Origin: Ensifer sp. LC163
GTDB taxonomy: Bacteria; Pseudomonadota; Alphaproteobacteria; Rhizobiales; Rhizobiaceae
Direction: 5' to 3'
Assembly (NCBI RefSeq): GCF_001695855.1
Contig: NZ_MBSS01000014.1
Span: forward strand, 53,960-117,959
DNA: 64,000 bases
The position numbers and the translations under genes are program-made. Below the pieces are notes generated by a model. The model had not been told where the DNA came from. It saw only the letters and a program-made list of their open reading frames with translations, and made no database searches. Below, one piece after another: positions 29,093-37,226 of the stretch (position 1 is its first letter; each line of letters starts with the position of its first letter).

Positions 29093-29791
29093 TTACTTCA
29101 GCACGCCAACCAGCGCCTTGCCATCGGTATAATAGGGATCGCCGCCGCCGTTGCGGCCGGTCTTGGTGGCACCGATACCGGGGATGTCATAGGTCGACGA
29201 GACCTGCCCGGCCTTTTGCAGGTCGGCGATCACCAGGTTTCTCTCGGCGTCCAGATCCGGGCCGATATGGTGGGTGATCTGCCCGGTGTCGTGACTGAAG
29301 CCGACGCCGCGGTCGAAACTTGCCGAAGCGAGCCAGAGCGGCCTGCCATCCGCACCGGTTTGTTTGCTCAGCCAGAAGCGCACGTGGTTGCGCTCGTCGG
29401 CGCTGTTACCGACAGGCTTTTCGAACGCCAGATCCTGTTTCCGGCCCTCGAAGAACAAAGGGCTGACCGGCGCATCAAGATCCGGCCGATCGAGCACCAC
29501 GCTCAAGCCGATATCGACCGAGGAGCGCAGCGTGATCTTGTCGGCCGGATCCCAGCCGGCCGCGGCGAAGGCGCGGATTATCTGCTCCCTGGAGCCGACG
29601 AGCCCGACATTGATCGGGTCGCCGGGGATATCCTGCTCGGTGGTGGTGACCATGGAGCTGAAATCGTCGACCCGGCTCCGGTCGCGAAAAATCCAGAGTT
29701 CCGGCAGCAGGAAGTAGCTGACCAGCAGATAGGCAACCAGCACGGCCGCCAGAACGCTCAGCAATGCATGAAGTTTCCTGCGACGGGTCAT
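29093..29791 (-). CDS. LssY C-terminal domain membrane-anchored protein
   Basis: Protein of 232 aa with one N-terminal TM anchor (about residues 9-32) and a periplasmic LssY_C-type domain. Motifs are DPINVGLVGSREQIIRAFAAAGW near the start, RNHVRFWLSKQ and ASFDRGVGFSHDTGQITHHIGPDLDAERNLVIADL in the middle, and PYYTDGKALVGVL at the end. The start at 29791 has GGGGGG seven bases upstream. LssY was named for association with Legionella type I secretion, but this stand-alone domain has no assigned function. The gene is flanked on both sides by RIME-like elements. Confidence 0.85.
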   Translation of the reverse strand: MTRRRKLHALLSVLAAVLVAYLLVSYFLLPELWIFRDRSRVDDFSSMVTTTEQDIPGDPINVGLVGSREQIIRAFAAAGWDPADKITLRSSVDIGLSVVLDRPDLDAPVSPLFFEGRKQDLAFEKPVGNSADERNHVRFWLSKQTGADGRPLWLASASFDRGVGFSHDTGQITHHIGPDLDAERNLVIADLQKAGQVSSTYDIPGIGATKTGRNGGGDPYYTDGKALVGVLK

Positions 29792-29940
29792 CTGCATTCC
29801 CCCCAAGTCCCGGTGCGGCCATATAAGCTAAACCTGACACGGCTTGGAATGCAACGCGTGGCGACAATCGTGCCGATCCTGACCCGCGCCCGCCTCCGAT
29901 CCGCCATCGTCGCCGCAGACCATTCCTTGCGCTCTGAACC

Positions 29941-30050
29941 TACTGCATGTTTCCTTAAATCGTATTCGATTTAAGGCGAAAAACATGCAGCAATTCAAAA
30001 TGTTACAGCGACCTTGGCGCGTCTTAAAAGACGCGCGGCGCTGTAGCGCC
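29941..30050. repeat. RIME-like double-palindrome element, copy 3
   Basis: Complete copy with compensating changes: left arm TGCATGTTTCCTTAAATCG pairs with a mate ending AAACATGCA, where other copies have AATTATGCA. The right palindrome is GCGTCTTAAAAGACGC inside TTACAGCG ... CGCTGTA. Matching changes in both arms mean the hairpin is maintained. Confidence 0.85.
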
Positions 30051-30076
30051 TCTCCTGCCGCAAGATGCGAGCTGCC

Positions 30077-30664
30077 CTACTCCGCCGCGTGCGCCTTTGC
30101 CTCCAGCGCCTCCAACTCGTAGGAATAGCCCTCCAGCATTTCATAGGCCTGTTCGATGGTCTTGATCTGCTCTTCGGTCGTCTTGATCGCTTCGGCGATC
30201 GAGCGTGAGCGGGCGCGCAGCATCGAGCCAAGCACGTCGGTCTCCGGCCGGCGGCCGAGGCGGTCGAGGTGTTTGCGCACGCGGGCGCGGTGACGCTCCA
30301 GCTCCAGGATGTGGAAGCGGCTTTTGACGATATCGTCGGAAAGCTTGCGGCGCATGGCGGCAACGGGGTCGAAGCTGCCGGGTTCGCGCTCGTCGAGGAT
30401 GAAGTCGTTGACCAGCGTCTCCAGCATCATCAGGCCCTTGAGGTCGCGCGGCTCGGCGAGCTGCGGGTCGTAGCCGGTGTCGTCAAAGACCTTCCGGCGC
30501 ACCGGGTCCTTCAGGAGATCATAGACCGCCTGCAGCCGGGCAAACTGCTCGGCATCGCCGCCCGAGTCGGGATGAGCCGCCTTGGCTGCCTTGCGATAGG
30601 CCGTGCGGATGGTCTGGTCATTCGCGTCGCGGTCCACGCCAAGCATCTCGTAGGGATCGATCAC
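30077..30664 (-). CDS. J-domain (DnaJ-like) protein
   Basis: Co-chaperone-like protein of 195 aa. The J domain fills residues 2-65 (DPYEMLGVDRDANDQTIRTAYRK), with the HPD tripeptide at about 31-33 that stimulates Hsp70 ATPase. The rest is a charged, probably coiled-coil C-terminus (about 85-190, ELERHRARVRKHLDRLGRR and KTTEEQIKTIEQAYEML). There is no Gly/Phe region or zinc-finger domain, so it is a type III J protein and not DnaJ itself. Client unknown. Monocistronic. Confidence 0.88.
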   Translation of the reverse strand: MIDPYEMLGVDRDANDQTIRTAYRKAAKAAHPDSGGDAEQFARLQAVYDLLKDPVRRKVFDDTGYDPQLAEPRDLKGLMMLETLVNDFILDEREPGSFDPVAAMRRKLSDDIVKSRFHILELERHRARVRKHLDRLGRRPETDVLGSMLRARSRSIAEAIKTTEEQIKTIEQAYEMLEGYSYELEALEAKAHAAE

Positions 30665-31384
30665 GCTGCCCCCTGTTCGTCTCGCATTCCGATTTCTCCG
30701 CCTGACCTAACGCACGCATCCGAAGACCGGAACCAATCACCGGTAAAGCCTGCGCGTTATCCCAAACTTGTTCAAGTGCTGATGCGATGTGATGGCGATC
30801 AGCACCGCACGCTGCCGGGTTCGCTGTGTCAACGCCCGCCCGAAGCGGCGCGCACGTTCGGCCGTGGCCGGGACGAAATTGTGGTCAGAACCGGGCCGTC
30901 CCCGATTTTTCCATGCGGGGTCGATGGTGGTGAATTCGTGTCGCGGCCCGAGCGGCGATCGCCGATGGGCGTTTTCGACAATGCGGGCAACGCACTCTGG
31001 CCCGCCCCCGAAAACCGACTTGCGGTCGGGCCGGCTCCGCGGTCCGCTTGGCCGAGCGGCAGCCCTCGACGCGGACCGAAGTCTAAAACCCCTGAGAATG
31101 CTGTGGTTGGCGCCACATTTTCCCGAAATAAGCCGCGCGAATGGCTCTTGCGTTTTTGTGCAAATACTGTCACTGCTGCTACCGTTCGGGCGTTTTCAAT
31201 CCCGGAGACTGGACTTTCTCTTTTGTGCCCGGCTTGCCGGGCCGGCCGGAAGCGGCAAATGGACGTTCTTTCCCCGTTATCGTGACTACTCGACGCCTAT
31301 CCGCTTGTATGCGGAAGACGACACACCCACATCCCCCCGGGGGCGCGGGTATAGCTTTAAGACTGAAGGAAAAGGACTTCTTCC
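30665..31384. other. 720-bp region upstream of the cold-shock gene, no clear gene
   Basis: No open frame here has convincing codon use, start site or recognisable domain, although a few stay open for 100-200 codons on either strand through GC bias. The last ~180 bp (TGTCACTGCTGCTACCGTTC onward) probably contain the csp promoter and a long 5' leader, as cold-shock genes usually have. The middle (30850-31080) is GC-rich with several inverted repeats (GGGCCGG/CCGGCTC type) and could hold an RNA gene or a decayed gene. Confidence 0.5.
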
Positions 31385-31597
31385 ATGGCCACTAAGGGCA
31401 CCGTAAAATTCTTCAACCAGGACAAGGGTTTTGGTTTCATCACGCCGGACGGCGGCGCTAAGGACGTTTTCGTCCACATCTCCGCTGTACAGGCCGCTGG
31501 CCTTGCTACGCTGAAGGACGGCCAGGTTGTCACGTTCGACACCGAAGCTGACCGCATGGGCAAGGGCCCGAAGGCCGTCAACATCCAGGCTTCGTAA
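31385..31597 (+). CDS. cspA: cold shock protein, CspA family
   Basis: Single-domain RNA/DNA-binding cold-shock protein of 70 aa. The OB-fold motifs are both present: RNP1 KGFGFIT (in [16 protein letters not shown]) and RNP2 VFVHIS. Length matches the family exactly. The ATG follows AAGGACTTCTTCC. A terminator hairpin lies 31 bp after the stop. Rhizobia have several paralogues, so the gene number is arbitrary; cold induction cannot be deduced. Confidence 0.95.
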   Translation: MATKGTVKFFNQDKGFGFITPDGGAKDVFVHISAVQAAGLATLKDGQVVTFDTEADRMGKGPKAVNIQAS

Positions 31598-31627
31598 GCC
31601 GGATCGTCCGACTGGACTTTTTGGAAG

Positions 31628-31653
31628 CGGCGCTCCCCAGGGGGCGCCGTTTT
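31628..31653 (+). terminator. terminator of the cold-shock gene
   Basis: CGGCGC-T-CCCC ... GGGG-GCGCCG followed by TTTTCGTTT, 31 bp downstream of the cold-shock stop codon. Confidence 0.75.
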
Positions 31654-31662
31654 CGTTTGGGC

Positions 31663-31767
31663 TACTGCATAATTCCTTAAATCGGAATCGATTTAAGGAT
31701 AAATTATGCAGCAAGTTTAAAGTGTTACAGCGTCCTTAGCGCGTCATGTTTGACGCGCGGCGCTGTA
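31663..31767. repeat. RIME-like double-palindrome element, copy 4
   Basis: Complete copy, nearly identical to copies 1 and 5: TGCATAATTCCTTAAATCG with mate, then AAGTTTAAAGTG, then TTACAGCG ... GCGTC-ATGTTT-GACGC ... CGCTGTAA. Confidence 0.88.
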
Positions 31768-31863
31768 ATGGTTCGCGTCGGACGTGCTCCAGCACGCTGG
31801 CCGAGCCACCTACAGCGCCAACGAGACCCTTTGGCCTGCACCGGATCTGCCGGGCGGGCATCG

Positions 31864-31886
31864 ATCCTCGGCTCAAGGCCGAGGAT
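31864..31886. repeat. CCTCGG-type palindrome
   Basis: ATCCTCGGC-TCAAG-GCCGAGGAT, a perfect 9-bp stem of the same type as the ones at 25928, 40308 and 40366. It lies in the 403-bp gap between the cold-shock gene and dusA, which otherwise holds only the csp terminator and a RIME-like copy. Confidence 0.65.
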
Positions 31887-32000
31887 GACAGCGAAGATGG
31901 CCCCGTCGGAGCTTCCCGTCCTTCACACGCACCGCCACTGTCCCTGTGACAGGCACGGGATGGTGAAGGAACAGCGACTGTTTCCGAGGCGAACTCGGAC

Positions 32001-33098
32001 CTACTCAGCCGCCTGCTTGGCAGCGGCCGCCTCGAACACGGCGTCGAAGGCCGCGTGGATGACCTCCGGCCCCGCGCCTGGCCGGGTGGCGTCGGACGAA
32101 AGGATCTGGCGATAGCGCCGCGCACCCGGCCAGCCCTGGAACAGCCCGACCATATGCCGCGTGACATGGGCCAGCCGCCCGCCGGCGGCAATATGGCCGG
32201 CAGCATAATCGGCCATCGCGTCGCGCAGTTCTGCCCAGAAGGCGAGGTCGAGCCGGTGGCCGCGTTCTGAAAAATCGGCGCCGTCGCGGATGAGCGCCGG
32301 CGCATCGGTCAGCGGATGGGCGAAGAAGCCATCGACCGCCGACAGCATGGCACTGTCATGATAGGCGGCGCGGCCGAGCATCACGCCGTCGAGGTGTTTC
32401 AGCTCCGCAAGAGACTGACTCAAAGTCTGAAGTCCGCCATTGAGGCCGATGAAAAGATTGGGATTTTCCGCCTTCAAACGATGCACGAGGTCGTAGTCGA
32501 GCGGCGGGATGTCGCGGTTTTCCTTTGGCGACAGCCCCTGCAGCCAGGCCTTGCGGGCATGCACCCAGACGGCGTCCGTGCCGGCGTCGGTCACGCGCGA
32601 CACCAGATCCCGCAGCGCCACTTCCGGATCCTGCTCGTCGACGCCGATGCGGCATTTTACCGTCACCGGAATCTTGGCCGCTGCCTTCATCGCCGCCACG
32701 CATTCCGCCACCACGCCGGGCTCCTGCATCAGGCAGGCGCCGAACGTGCCGGATTGCACCCGGTCCGACGGGCAGCCGACATTCATATTGATCTCGTCAT
32801 AGCCGCACTCTTCGGCAATGCGCGCGGCTTCCGCCATCTTGCGCGGATCGTTGCCGCCAAGCTGCAGCGCCAGCGGATGCTCCGAGACGTCATGGCCAAG
32901 CAGCTTGCCGCGATCACCGCGCAGGATCGCATCGGCAACGATCATCTCGGTATAGAGCAGCGCATGCCGCGTAAGCCGGCGCGCGAAAAAGCGGTAGTGC
33001 CGATCGGTCCAATCGATCATAGGCGCCACGGCAAAGACCGGGCTTTTGAAATAGCGGCTGTTGCGCAAAATTTCGGCCATATCAGGCAAGTCTCTCAT
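32001..33098 (-). CDS. dusA: tRNA-dihydrouridine synthase A
   Basis: Flavin enzyme that reduces uridine in the tRNA D-loop to dihydrouridine, 365 aa. The N-terminal TIM barrel has the DusA opening VAPMIDWTDRHYRFFAR, the catalytic Cys in NVGCPSDRVQSGTFGACLM (about residue 109), and the FMN-phosphate region FIGLNGGLQT and GVMLGRAAYH. The C-terminal helical domain (about 265-365) binds tRNA. The start at 33098 is one option; an internal ATG at 33080 (MAEILRNSRYF) is equally good. The 5' and 3' ends look intact. Confidence 0.95.
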   Translation of the reverse strand: MRDLPDMAEILRNSRYFKSPVFAVAPMIDWTDRHYRFFARRLTRHALLYTEMIVADAILRGDRGKLLGHDVSEHPLALQLGGNDPRKMAEAARIAEECGYDEINMNVGCPSDRVQSGTFGACLMQEPGVVAECVAAMKAAAKIPVTVKCRIGVDEQDPEVALRDLVSRVTDAGTDAVWVHARKAWLQGLSPKENRDIPPLDYDLVHRLKAENPNLFIGLNGGLQTLSQSLAELKHLDGVMLGRAAYHDSAMLSAVDGFFAHPLTDAPALIRDGADFSERGHRLDLAFWAELRDAMADYAAGHIAAGGRLAHVTRHMVGLFQGWPGARRYRQILSSDATRPGAGPEVIHAAFDAVFEAAAAKQAAE

Positions 33099-33201
33099 AA
33101 CCGATCGGTGCGCGGCGAGCGCGCGAATTCGACCTTCGTGCGGCCGCCCCTGTCAGATAGGTGCAGAGCGGCCGATTTTGTAGCAATCCAGGAGGACGGC
33201 A

Positions 33202-33396
33202 TTGAAACGAACGCACCCAATTGGTGTCGGGTCGGGCGCCGCCCGCAGCCCCATAGCACGAGATGGCCGGACTGGCCACCCGGCGCTTGCGACCTCCGCA
33301 CTATTGAAGCGACGCCGCAAGGCGGCTGACACCGCTCGACGTGCGGCACGGAAACGAATTCACGCGCAGCCGGGCGGCACAAAACGACCGATGTAA
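33202..33396 (+). CDS. possible small basic protein with TTG start
   Basis: An AGGAGG stands seven bases before a TTG that opens a 64-codon frame (KRTHPIGVGSGAARSPIARD..., ending GGTKRPM) rich in Arg and Lys. Apart from this strong ribosome-binding site there is no evidence: no domain, and codon use is only average. It lies in the 384-bp gap between dusA and the lipoprotein gene. Confidence 0.25.
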   Translation: MKRTHPIGVGSGAARSPIARDGRTGHPALATSALLKRRRKAADTARRAARKRIHAQPGGTKRPM

Positions 33397-33482
33397 ATAT
33401 CACCGGGTTGACAGGCAGCGTCACGGGCGATTAGGCCAGCGTCCCTGTATCGATACAGAAGGCAGGAACAAGGGAAGACGGT

Positions 33483-33866
33483 ATGAAACGCGCGATCGTG
33501 GCACTCCTCACTCTCCAGCTCGCGGGTTGCCAGTCGATGGCGCTCGAAGACCAGGAGATCGCAAAGCCGAAGCCCCCCTCCGTGCCGACGCTCTCCGGAG
33601 CCGATCTTCAGGCCCTCATCGTCGGCAAGTCGCTGCGCTACACGGTCAATGGCGTCGTCTCCTCCTACTTTGCCGACGGCCGCTATGGCTACCGCGACTA
33701 CGAAGTGCGCGACGGCGGAACCTACACGATCGCAGGCGACGAGGTCTGCATCACATTCGAGGATGGCGGCAGGCGCTGCGACCAGTTCGCGCAGATCGGA
33801 CCCGACTATGTCAGGATCGAGGAAGGCGGACGCCAGACCAAGGTGGCAGGCGTCGGACCGGCCTGA
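33483..33866 (+). CDS. small lipoprotein, function unknown
   Basis: Lipoprotein of 127 aa: short signal with lipobox LAGC (Cys 16). The remainder forms a compact domain with GKSLRYTVNGVVSSYFADGRYGYRD, a pair of cysteines in DEVCITFEDGGRRCDQF, and DYVRIEEG. The pattern resembles small periplasmic beta-rich domains found across rhizobia. The ATG follows AGGGAAGACGG. A TTGACA at about 33407 could be the -35 of its promoter. Confidence 0.8.
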   Translation: MKRAIVALLTLQLAGCQSMALEDQEIAKPKPPSVPTLSGADLQALIVGKSLRYTVNGVVSSYFADGRYGYRDYEVRDGGTYTIAGDEVCITFEDGGRRCDQFAQIGPDYVRIEEGGRQTKVAGVGPA

Positions 33867-34027
33867 GACACCAAAGACGTCGCGGTCCCGGGTGACCCGG
33901 CGGGCCAACGCCGGCGCTTTCCGATTCCGACCTGCTCCGGGAACCCCTCATTCCCCAGGGGTTCAATTATAGGGCGTTGTGGCATAGTTCGTCGGGCACC
34001 GGGACTTGGGTGCCGGGGGAGACAGAC

Positions 34028-34270
34028 GTGAACCCTTTGCGCTCGACACAATGTATTGCGCTGTCGCAGCCGGACATCGACACGCTGCAGCGCGTTTTCG
34101 ACAATATCTGCGCCGAACATCACTGGCCACGCGACAGCGAGCACGCCCGCCGGCATGCGCGCATGCTGATCGACGAATATCTGGCAGGCACGACAAATGA
34201 GCAGTTGCTGCTCGTCGTTGGCCGCTGGTTCGCCTCACGCCTGCCGGCGGAGACATCGACCTCTTCCTAG
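34028..34270 (+). CDS. small conserved-type protein, function unknown
   Basis: An 80-aa frame with GTG start at 34028, preceded by GGGGGA. It is helical and charged (QPDIDTLQRVFDNICAEH, SEHARRHARMLIDEYLAGTTNEQLL). Codon use is typical of the chromosome. An upstream in-frame ATG at 33977 lacks a ribosome-binding site. Small proteins of this kind are common in rhizobia; no function is known to me. Confidence 0.65.
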   Translation: MNPLRSTQCIALSQPDIDTLQRVFDNICAEHHWPRDSEHARRHARMLIDEYLAGTTNEQLLLVVGRWFASRLPAETSTSS

Positions 34271-34439
34271 AGTCATGAGCTAGAGGTTGCACCGCAGCAA
34301 CACACACCCTCAAAAGCTGCTTACAAAAGCGTTATCCTGCGTTACATTAGCACGATTGACCGCTTGCCGCGTGGGAGGAGCCCTGTCGCAAGCGGTCGCA
34401 ATGCCGACATTCATTGAGATGATCTCGAGGAGGAGACGC

Positions 34440-34679
34440 ATGCATCAAATCATCTGGAACCAGCCGATCGAACTCGATCTCGTGACCGGAGACGTTCGCA
34501 CCGTCAAAGGCCCTTCAGACGCGCTCGCCTGCCTTGCCGACCAGTGGCCGCGCCGCGGACCGAGTTATGTCGCCGCCCGCAGCGCCTGCCGCGCTGCGAT
34601 CGACGGCCGCCGCACGGTCGAAGAAGCGCGATCGCTGTTTATCTCTGCCGCACGCGAAGCCGAACTGAAAGCCCACTGA
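34440..34679 (+). CDS. DUF982 domain protein
   Basis: A 79-aa DUF982 protein. It starts with a short beta part (IIWNQPIELDLVTGDVRTVKGPSDALACLADQWP), followed by the helix AARSACRAAIDGRRTVEEARSLFISAAREA, the standard pattern of this rhizobial family. The ATG at 34440 follows GAGGAGGAG. DUF982 members are numerous in Rhizobiales, often on plasmids as well as chromosomes; their function is unknown. Confidence 0.85.
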   Translation: MHQIIWNQPIELDLVTGDVRTVKGPSDALACLADQWPRRGPSYVAARSACRAAIDGRRTVEEARSLFISAAREAELKAH

Positions 34680-35048
34680 GAGGGTTTGCCGCCCGGGCCG
34701 GGTGCCTCTGCACTCGCCTCTTGCCGCCAGCATGCGAAGAGCACGCTGGATGTTGTTTCGATTGGCGTCTGGCGCCTTTTGAGAGAAATGACTTGTGGCG
34801 GCGCGACCGCGCGCCCGGACAGAGCCTGCACATGGGGTTCGGTGATTGAGGTAGCGCGCCGTTTAGGTGCACCATCTTCAAATCGCTCGCAAATTTCCCG
34901 GAAATGGCCCGATTTCTGTCGTGAAGCGTTCATTTCTCTCCGCTATATCGTGAGGTGCCTCATAAAAACCAATTTCGAAGCGCCTCAATTCCATTAAGGG
35001 AAAAGCATAATGTCCCGGACAAGGGACAACGAAAACGGGAGAGATATC
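34680..35048. other. 369-bp stretch without a supported gene
   Basis: Short frames with mixed codon use only. The last ~60 bp before 35049 contain the leader of the following small gene (GGGAGAGATATC). No palindromes of the window's repeat families were seen here. Confidence 0.45.
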
Positions 35049-35252
35049 ATGAGCGAGCAGAATCTCTATCGCATCGTTGAAGTCAGTGTGAAGCGCGACG
35101 GCGACCGTCGCGATGTCGGCATCATGACCGTGCGACAAGCCCTGGAACTTCAAGTACCAAGCCTAGAATACAGCCATCCGGAACTGAACTCTCGGTCCGA
35201 CGGCCGGTTTCTCACGCGCGACCAGTTGCAGGCCTACGCCTGCTGCGCCTGA
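35049..35252 (+). CDS. small protein, function unknown
   Basis: A 67-aa frame starting ATG at 35049 behind GGGAGAG. It encodes a polar protein (LYRIVEVSVKRDGDRRDVGIMTVRQALELQVPS...) with a CC pair near the end. Codon use is chromosomal. A longer form from 35010 is possible but lacks a ribosome-binding site. Unassigned. Confidence 0.6.
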   Translation: MSEQNLYRIVEVSVKRDGDRRDVGIMTVRQALELQVPSLEYSHPELNSRSDGRFLTRDQLQAYACCA

Positions 35253-35319
35253 GATAAACCCTTGCAGCACCCGAACAGGGTGTTAACGTCCGGCTGGGAT
35301 TCGAAACAGCCGGACCATC

Positions 35320-36006
35320 ATGCAAACAATCATTCCACTTTCGCCACCCGTCCTGCTGCCGATCGCCGGCAGCCTCGTGGGTTTTCCGGTGCGCCGGGTT
35401 TATTGCGTGGGCCGCAACTATGCGGCCCACGCCATCGAGATGGGTCACGACCCGGACCGCGAGCCGCCGTTCTTCTTCCAGAAGAACCCGGATAATCTGC
35501 TGGTGGCCGACAGGGCCTTCCCCTACCCGCCGCGCACGACGGATGTGCATCACGAGGTCGAGCTGGTTGTCGCCTTGAAGCGCGGCGGCGCCGACATCCC
35601 GGTCGAACAGGCGCTCGATTGCGTCTATGGCTATGCCGTCGGCATCGACTTCACCCGCCGCGACCTGCAGGCCGAAGCCAAGAAGGCCGGCAAGCCGTGG
35701 GCGGCCGCCAAGGCCTTCGAGCATTCGGCCCCCGTTTCCGAAATCGTGCCGGTCGAAGCGATCGGCCACCCCGTCAACGGCAATATCTGGCTGAAGGTCA
35801 ATGGCGAGCTGCGCCAGCACGGCGATCTCGACCAGATGATCTGGAAGATACCCGAAGTCATCTCGGAGCTTTCGCGGCTGTTTACCCTCGCCCCCGGTGA
35901 TATCATCATGACCGGGACCCCTTCAGGCGTCGGCCCTGTGGTTCGCGGCGACACGGTGACCTGCGGTGTCGATGGCGTGGCGGCCCTTGCCGTCACCGTT
36001 CTCTAA
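35320..36006 (+). CDS. fumarylacetoacetate hydrolase family protein
   Basis: Enzyme of 228 aa with the FAH fold. Metal-binding residues are visible in VHHEVELVVAL (Glu) and GYAVGIDFTRRDLQ (Asp). The motifs GRNYAAHAIEMG and IMTGTPSGVGPV are the usual FAH-superfamily signatures. The compact single-domain size matches acylpyruvate hydrolases / oxaloacetate decarboxylases (FAHD1-like, YcgM) rather than full fumarylacetoacetase. Likely a cytoplasmic C-C hydrolase or decarboxylase acting on a beta-diketo acid; exact substrate uncertain. Confidence 0.9.
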   Translation: MQTIIPLSPPVLLPIAGSLVGFPVRRVYCVGRNYAAHAIEMGHDPDREPPFFFQKNPDNLLVADRAFPYPPRTTDVHHEVELVVALKRGGADIPVEQALDCVYGYAVGIDFTRRDLQAEAKKAGKPWAAAKAFEHSAPVSEIVPVEAIGHPVNGNIWLKVNGELRQHGDLDQMIWKIPEVISELSRLFTLAPGDIIMTGTPSGVGPVVRGDTVTCGVDGVAALAVTVL

Positions 36007-36071
36007 AATCGGAGCGCTTCCGCTTTCGTTCTAGACGGAGTCATGGAAGCGCCCTTTCGCTTGTTTCGATC

Positions 36072-36176
36072 CATTTCCTACGGAAAACCGCTACGCACTT
36101 TTCCTGGAAATGCTCTAACCGCCCTCGACGCATTTCCCCGCGGAAAACCGCTACGCACTTTTCCTGGAAATGCTCT
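36072..36176. repeat. two tandem copies of a CGCTACGCAC repeat unit
   Basis: CGGAAAACCGCTACGCACTT followed by TTCCTGGAAATGCTCT occurs at 36081-36116 and, identically, at 36141-36176. Each copy is preceded by CATTTCC. The inner GGAAAA ... TTTTCC arms can pair. A degenerate relative lies at about 16965. This fills the 36007-36194 gap before the carbonic anhydrase gene. Confidence 0.8.
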
Positions 36177-36194
36177 GGCCACAAGGATCGCTCG

Positions 36195-36725
36195 ATGCCG
36201 CTCTACGCCCTTGGACCACTGCGCCCACAAACCCCGCCCGAGGGCAGCTACTGGGTGGCGCCAGACGCCAACGTCATCGGCCAGGTCGAGATCGGCGAGG
36301 ATGTCGGCATCTGGTTTGGCGCGACGCTGCGCGGCGACAACGAGCCGATCCGGCTCGGCGCCCGCACCAACATTCAGGAAAACACCGTGATCCACGTCGA
36401 CCCCGGCTTTCCCGTGACCATTGGAGAAGGCTGCACCATCGGCCACGGCGCGATTATCCATGGCTGCACCATCGGCGACAACTCGCTGATCGGCATGGGC
36501 GCAACGGTGCTGAACGGCGCGAAGATCGGCCGCAACTGCCTGGTCGGCGCCAACGCGCTGGTGACCGAGGGCAAGGAATTCCCCGATAATTCGCTGATCG
36601 TCGGTGCGCCCGCCAAGGCGATCCGCGTGCTGGACGATGCCGCGGTCGAAGGCTTGAAACGCTCGGCCAGCCACTACGTCAAGAACTGGCAGCGTTATGC
36701 GATGCAGCTGACGAAGCTCGACTGA
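36195..36725 (+). CDS. gamma-carbonic anhydrase family hexapeptide protein
   Basis: Left-handed beta-helix protein of 176 aa with hexapeptide repeats (GQVEIGEDVGIWFGATLRGDNEPIRLGARTNIQE). Metal-ligand histidines are seen in VIHVD, TIGHGAIIHG and nearby. This matches the CaiE/YrdA/gamma-carbonic-anhydrase group, which forms trimers with metal between subunits. Activity is not guaranteed: many members have none measured. Length is normal. Because it neighbours the zinc regulon genes it could be a zinc-dependent client, but it shows no Zur-like site of its own. Confidence 0.9.
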   Translation: MPLYALGPLRPQTPPEGSYWVAPDANVIGQVEIGEDVGIWFGATLRGDNEPIRLGARTNIQENTVIHVDPGFPVTIGEGCTIGHGAIIHGCTIGDNSLIGMGATVLNGAKIGRNCLVGANALVTEGKEFPDNSLIVGAPAKAIRVLDDAAVEGLKRSASHYVKNWQRYAMQLTKLD

Positions 36726-36830
36726 ACGCGCCGCGCGTCAGATGTGACGCTGTTTAAGGGAATATCCAAAGCCGGCCTGCGCGCATGCTCTCGTGCACGC
36801 CAAGCCCCTCTGCTCCGCATCAGCGGCCTG

Positions 36831-37226
36831 TCAGGCGCAGCTCTGGCAATGGCCGCGGATCTCGATGGTGGTCTTTTCCGTCTTGAAATTCTGGGCGCGC
36901 GTCAGCGCCGACAACCGCTGCTCGATCGCAGTGTCGTGGAATTCGGTCACCTGCCCGCAACCTTCGCAGATCGTGAAGGCCGTTACCCCGTGGTCTTGCT
37001 CATGCTCGTGTGGGCACGTGCAGGCGACGAAGGCGTTGAGGCTTTCGAGCCGGTGCACGAGGCCGTATTCGAGCAGCTTGTCGAGCGCGCGATAGACCTG
37101 CAGCGGCGCGCGAAACCCCTGATCGCGCAGCTTGTCAAGAATGGTGTAGGCGCTCATCGGGCCCTCGGAATGGCTGAGCGCATCCATCACCATCGTCTGG
37201 TTCTTGGTCAGTTGCGGGGTCGCCAT
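36831..37226 (-). CDS. zur: Fur-family zinc uptake regulator
   Basis: Zinc-sensing repressor of 131 aa. The winged-helix N-terminus (KNQTMVMDALSHSEGPMSAYTILDKLRDQGFRAPLQVYRALDKL) is followed by the dimerisation/metal domain with two CxxC pairs for structural zinc (ICEGCG and HCQSC) and His-rich CPHEHEQDHG. Last gene of znuC-znuB-zur; its ATG shares one base with the znuB stop. It should repress the znu genes and the COG0523 gene when zinc is ample; candidate sites are listed at 38995, 39016, 40651 and 42616. Confidence 0.95.
   Translation of the reverse strand: MATPQLTKNQTMVMDALSHSEGPMSAYTILDKLRDQGFRAPLQVYRALDKLLEYGLVHRLESLNAFVACTCPHEHEQDHGVTAFTICEGCGQVTEFHDTAIEQRLSALTRAQNFKTEKTTIEIRGHCQSCA

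Noticed and set aside
30789..31406. 205-codon plus-strand frame running into the cold-shock gene
   Set aside because: Codon use is poor, it overlaps the cspA start and has no domain. It more likely reflects the GC bias of the leader.
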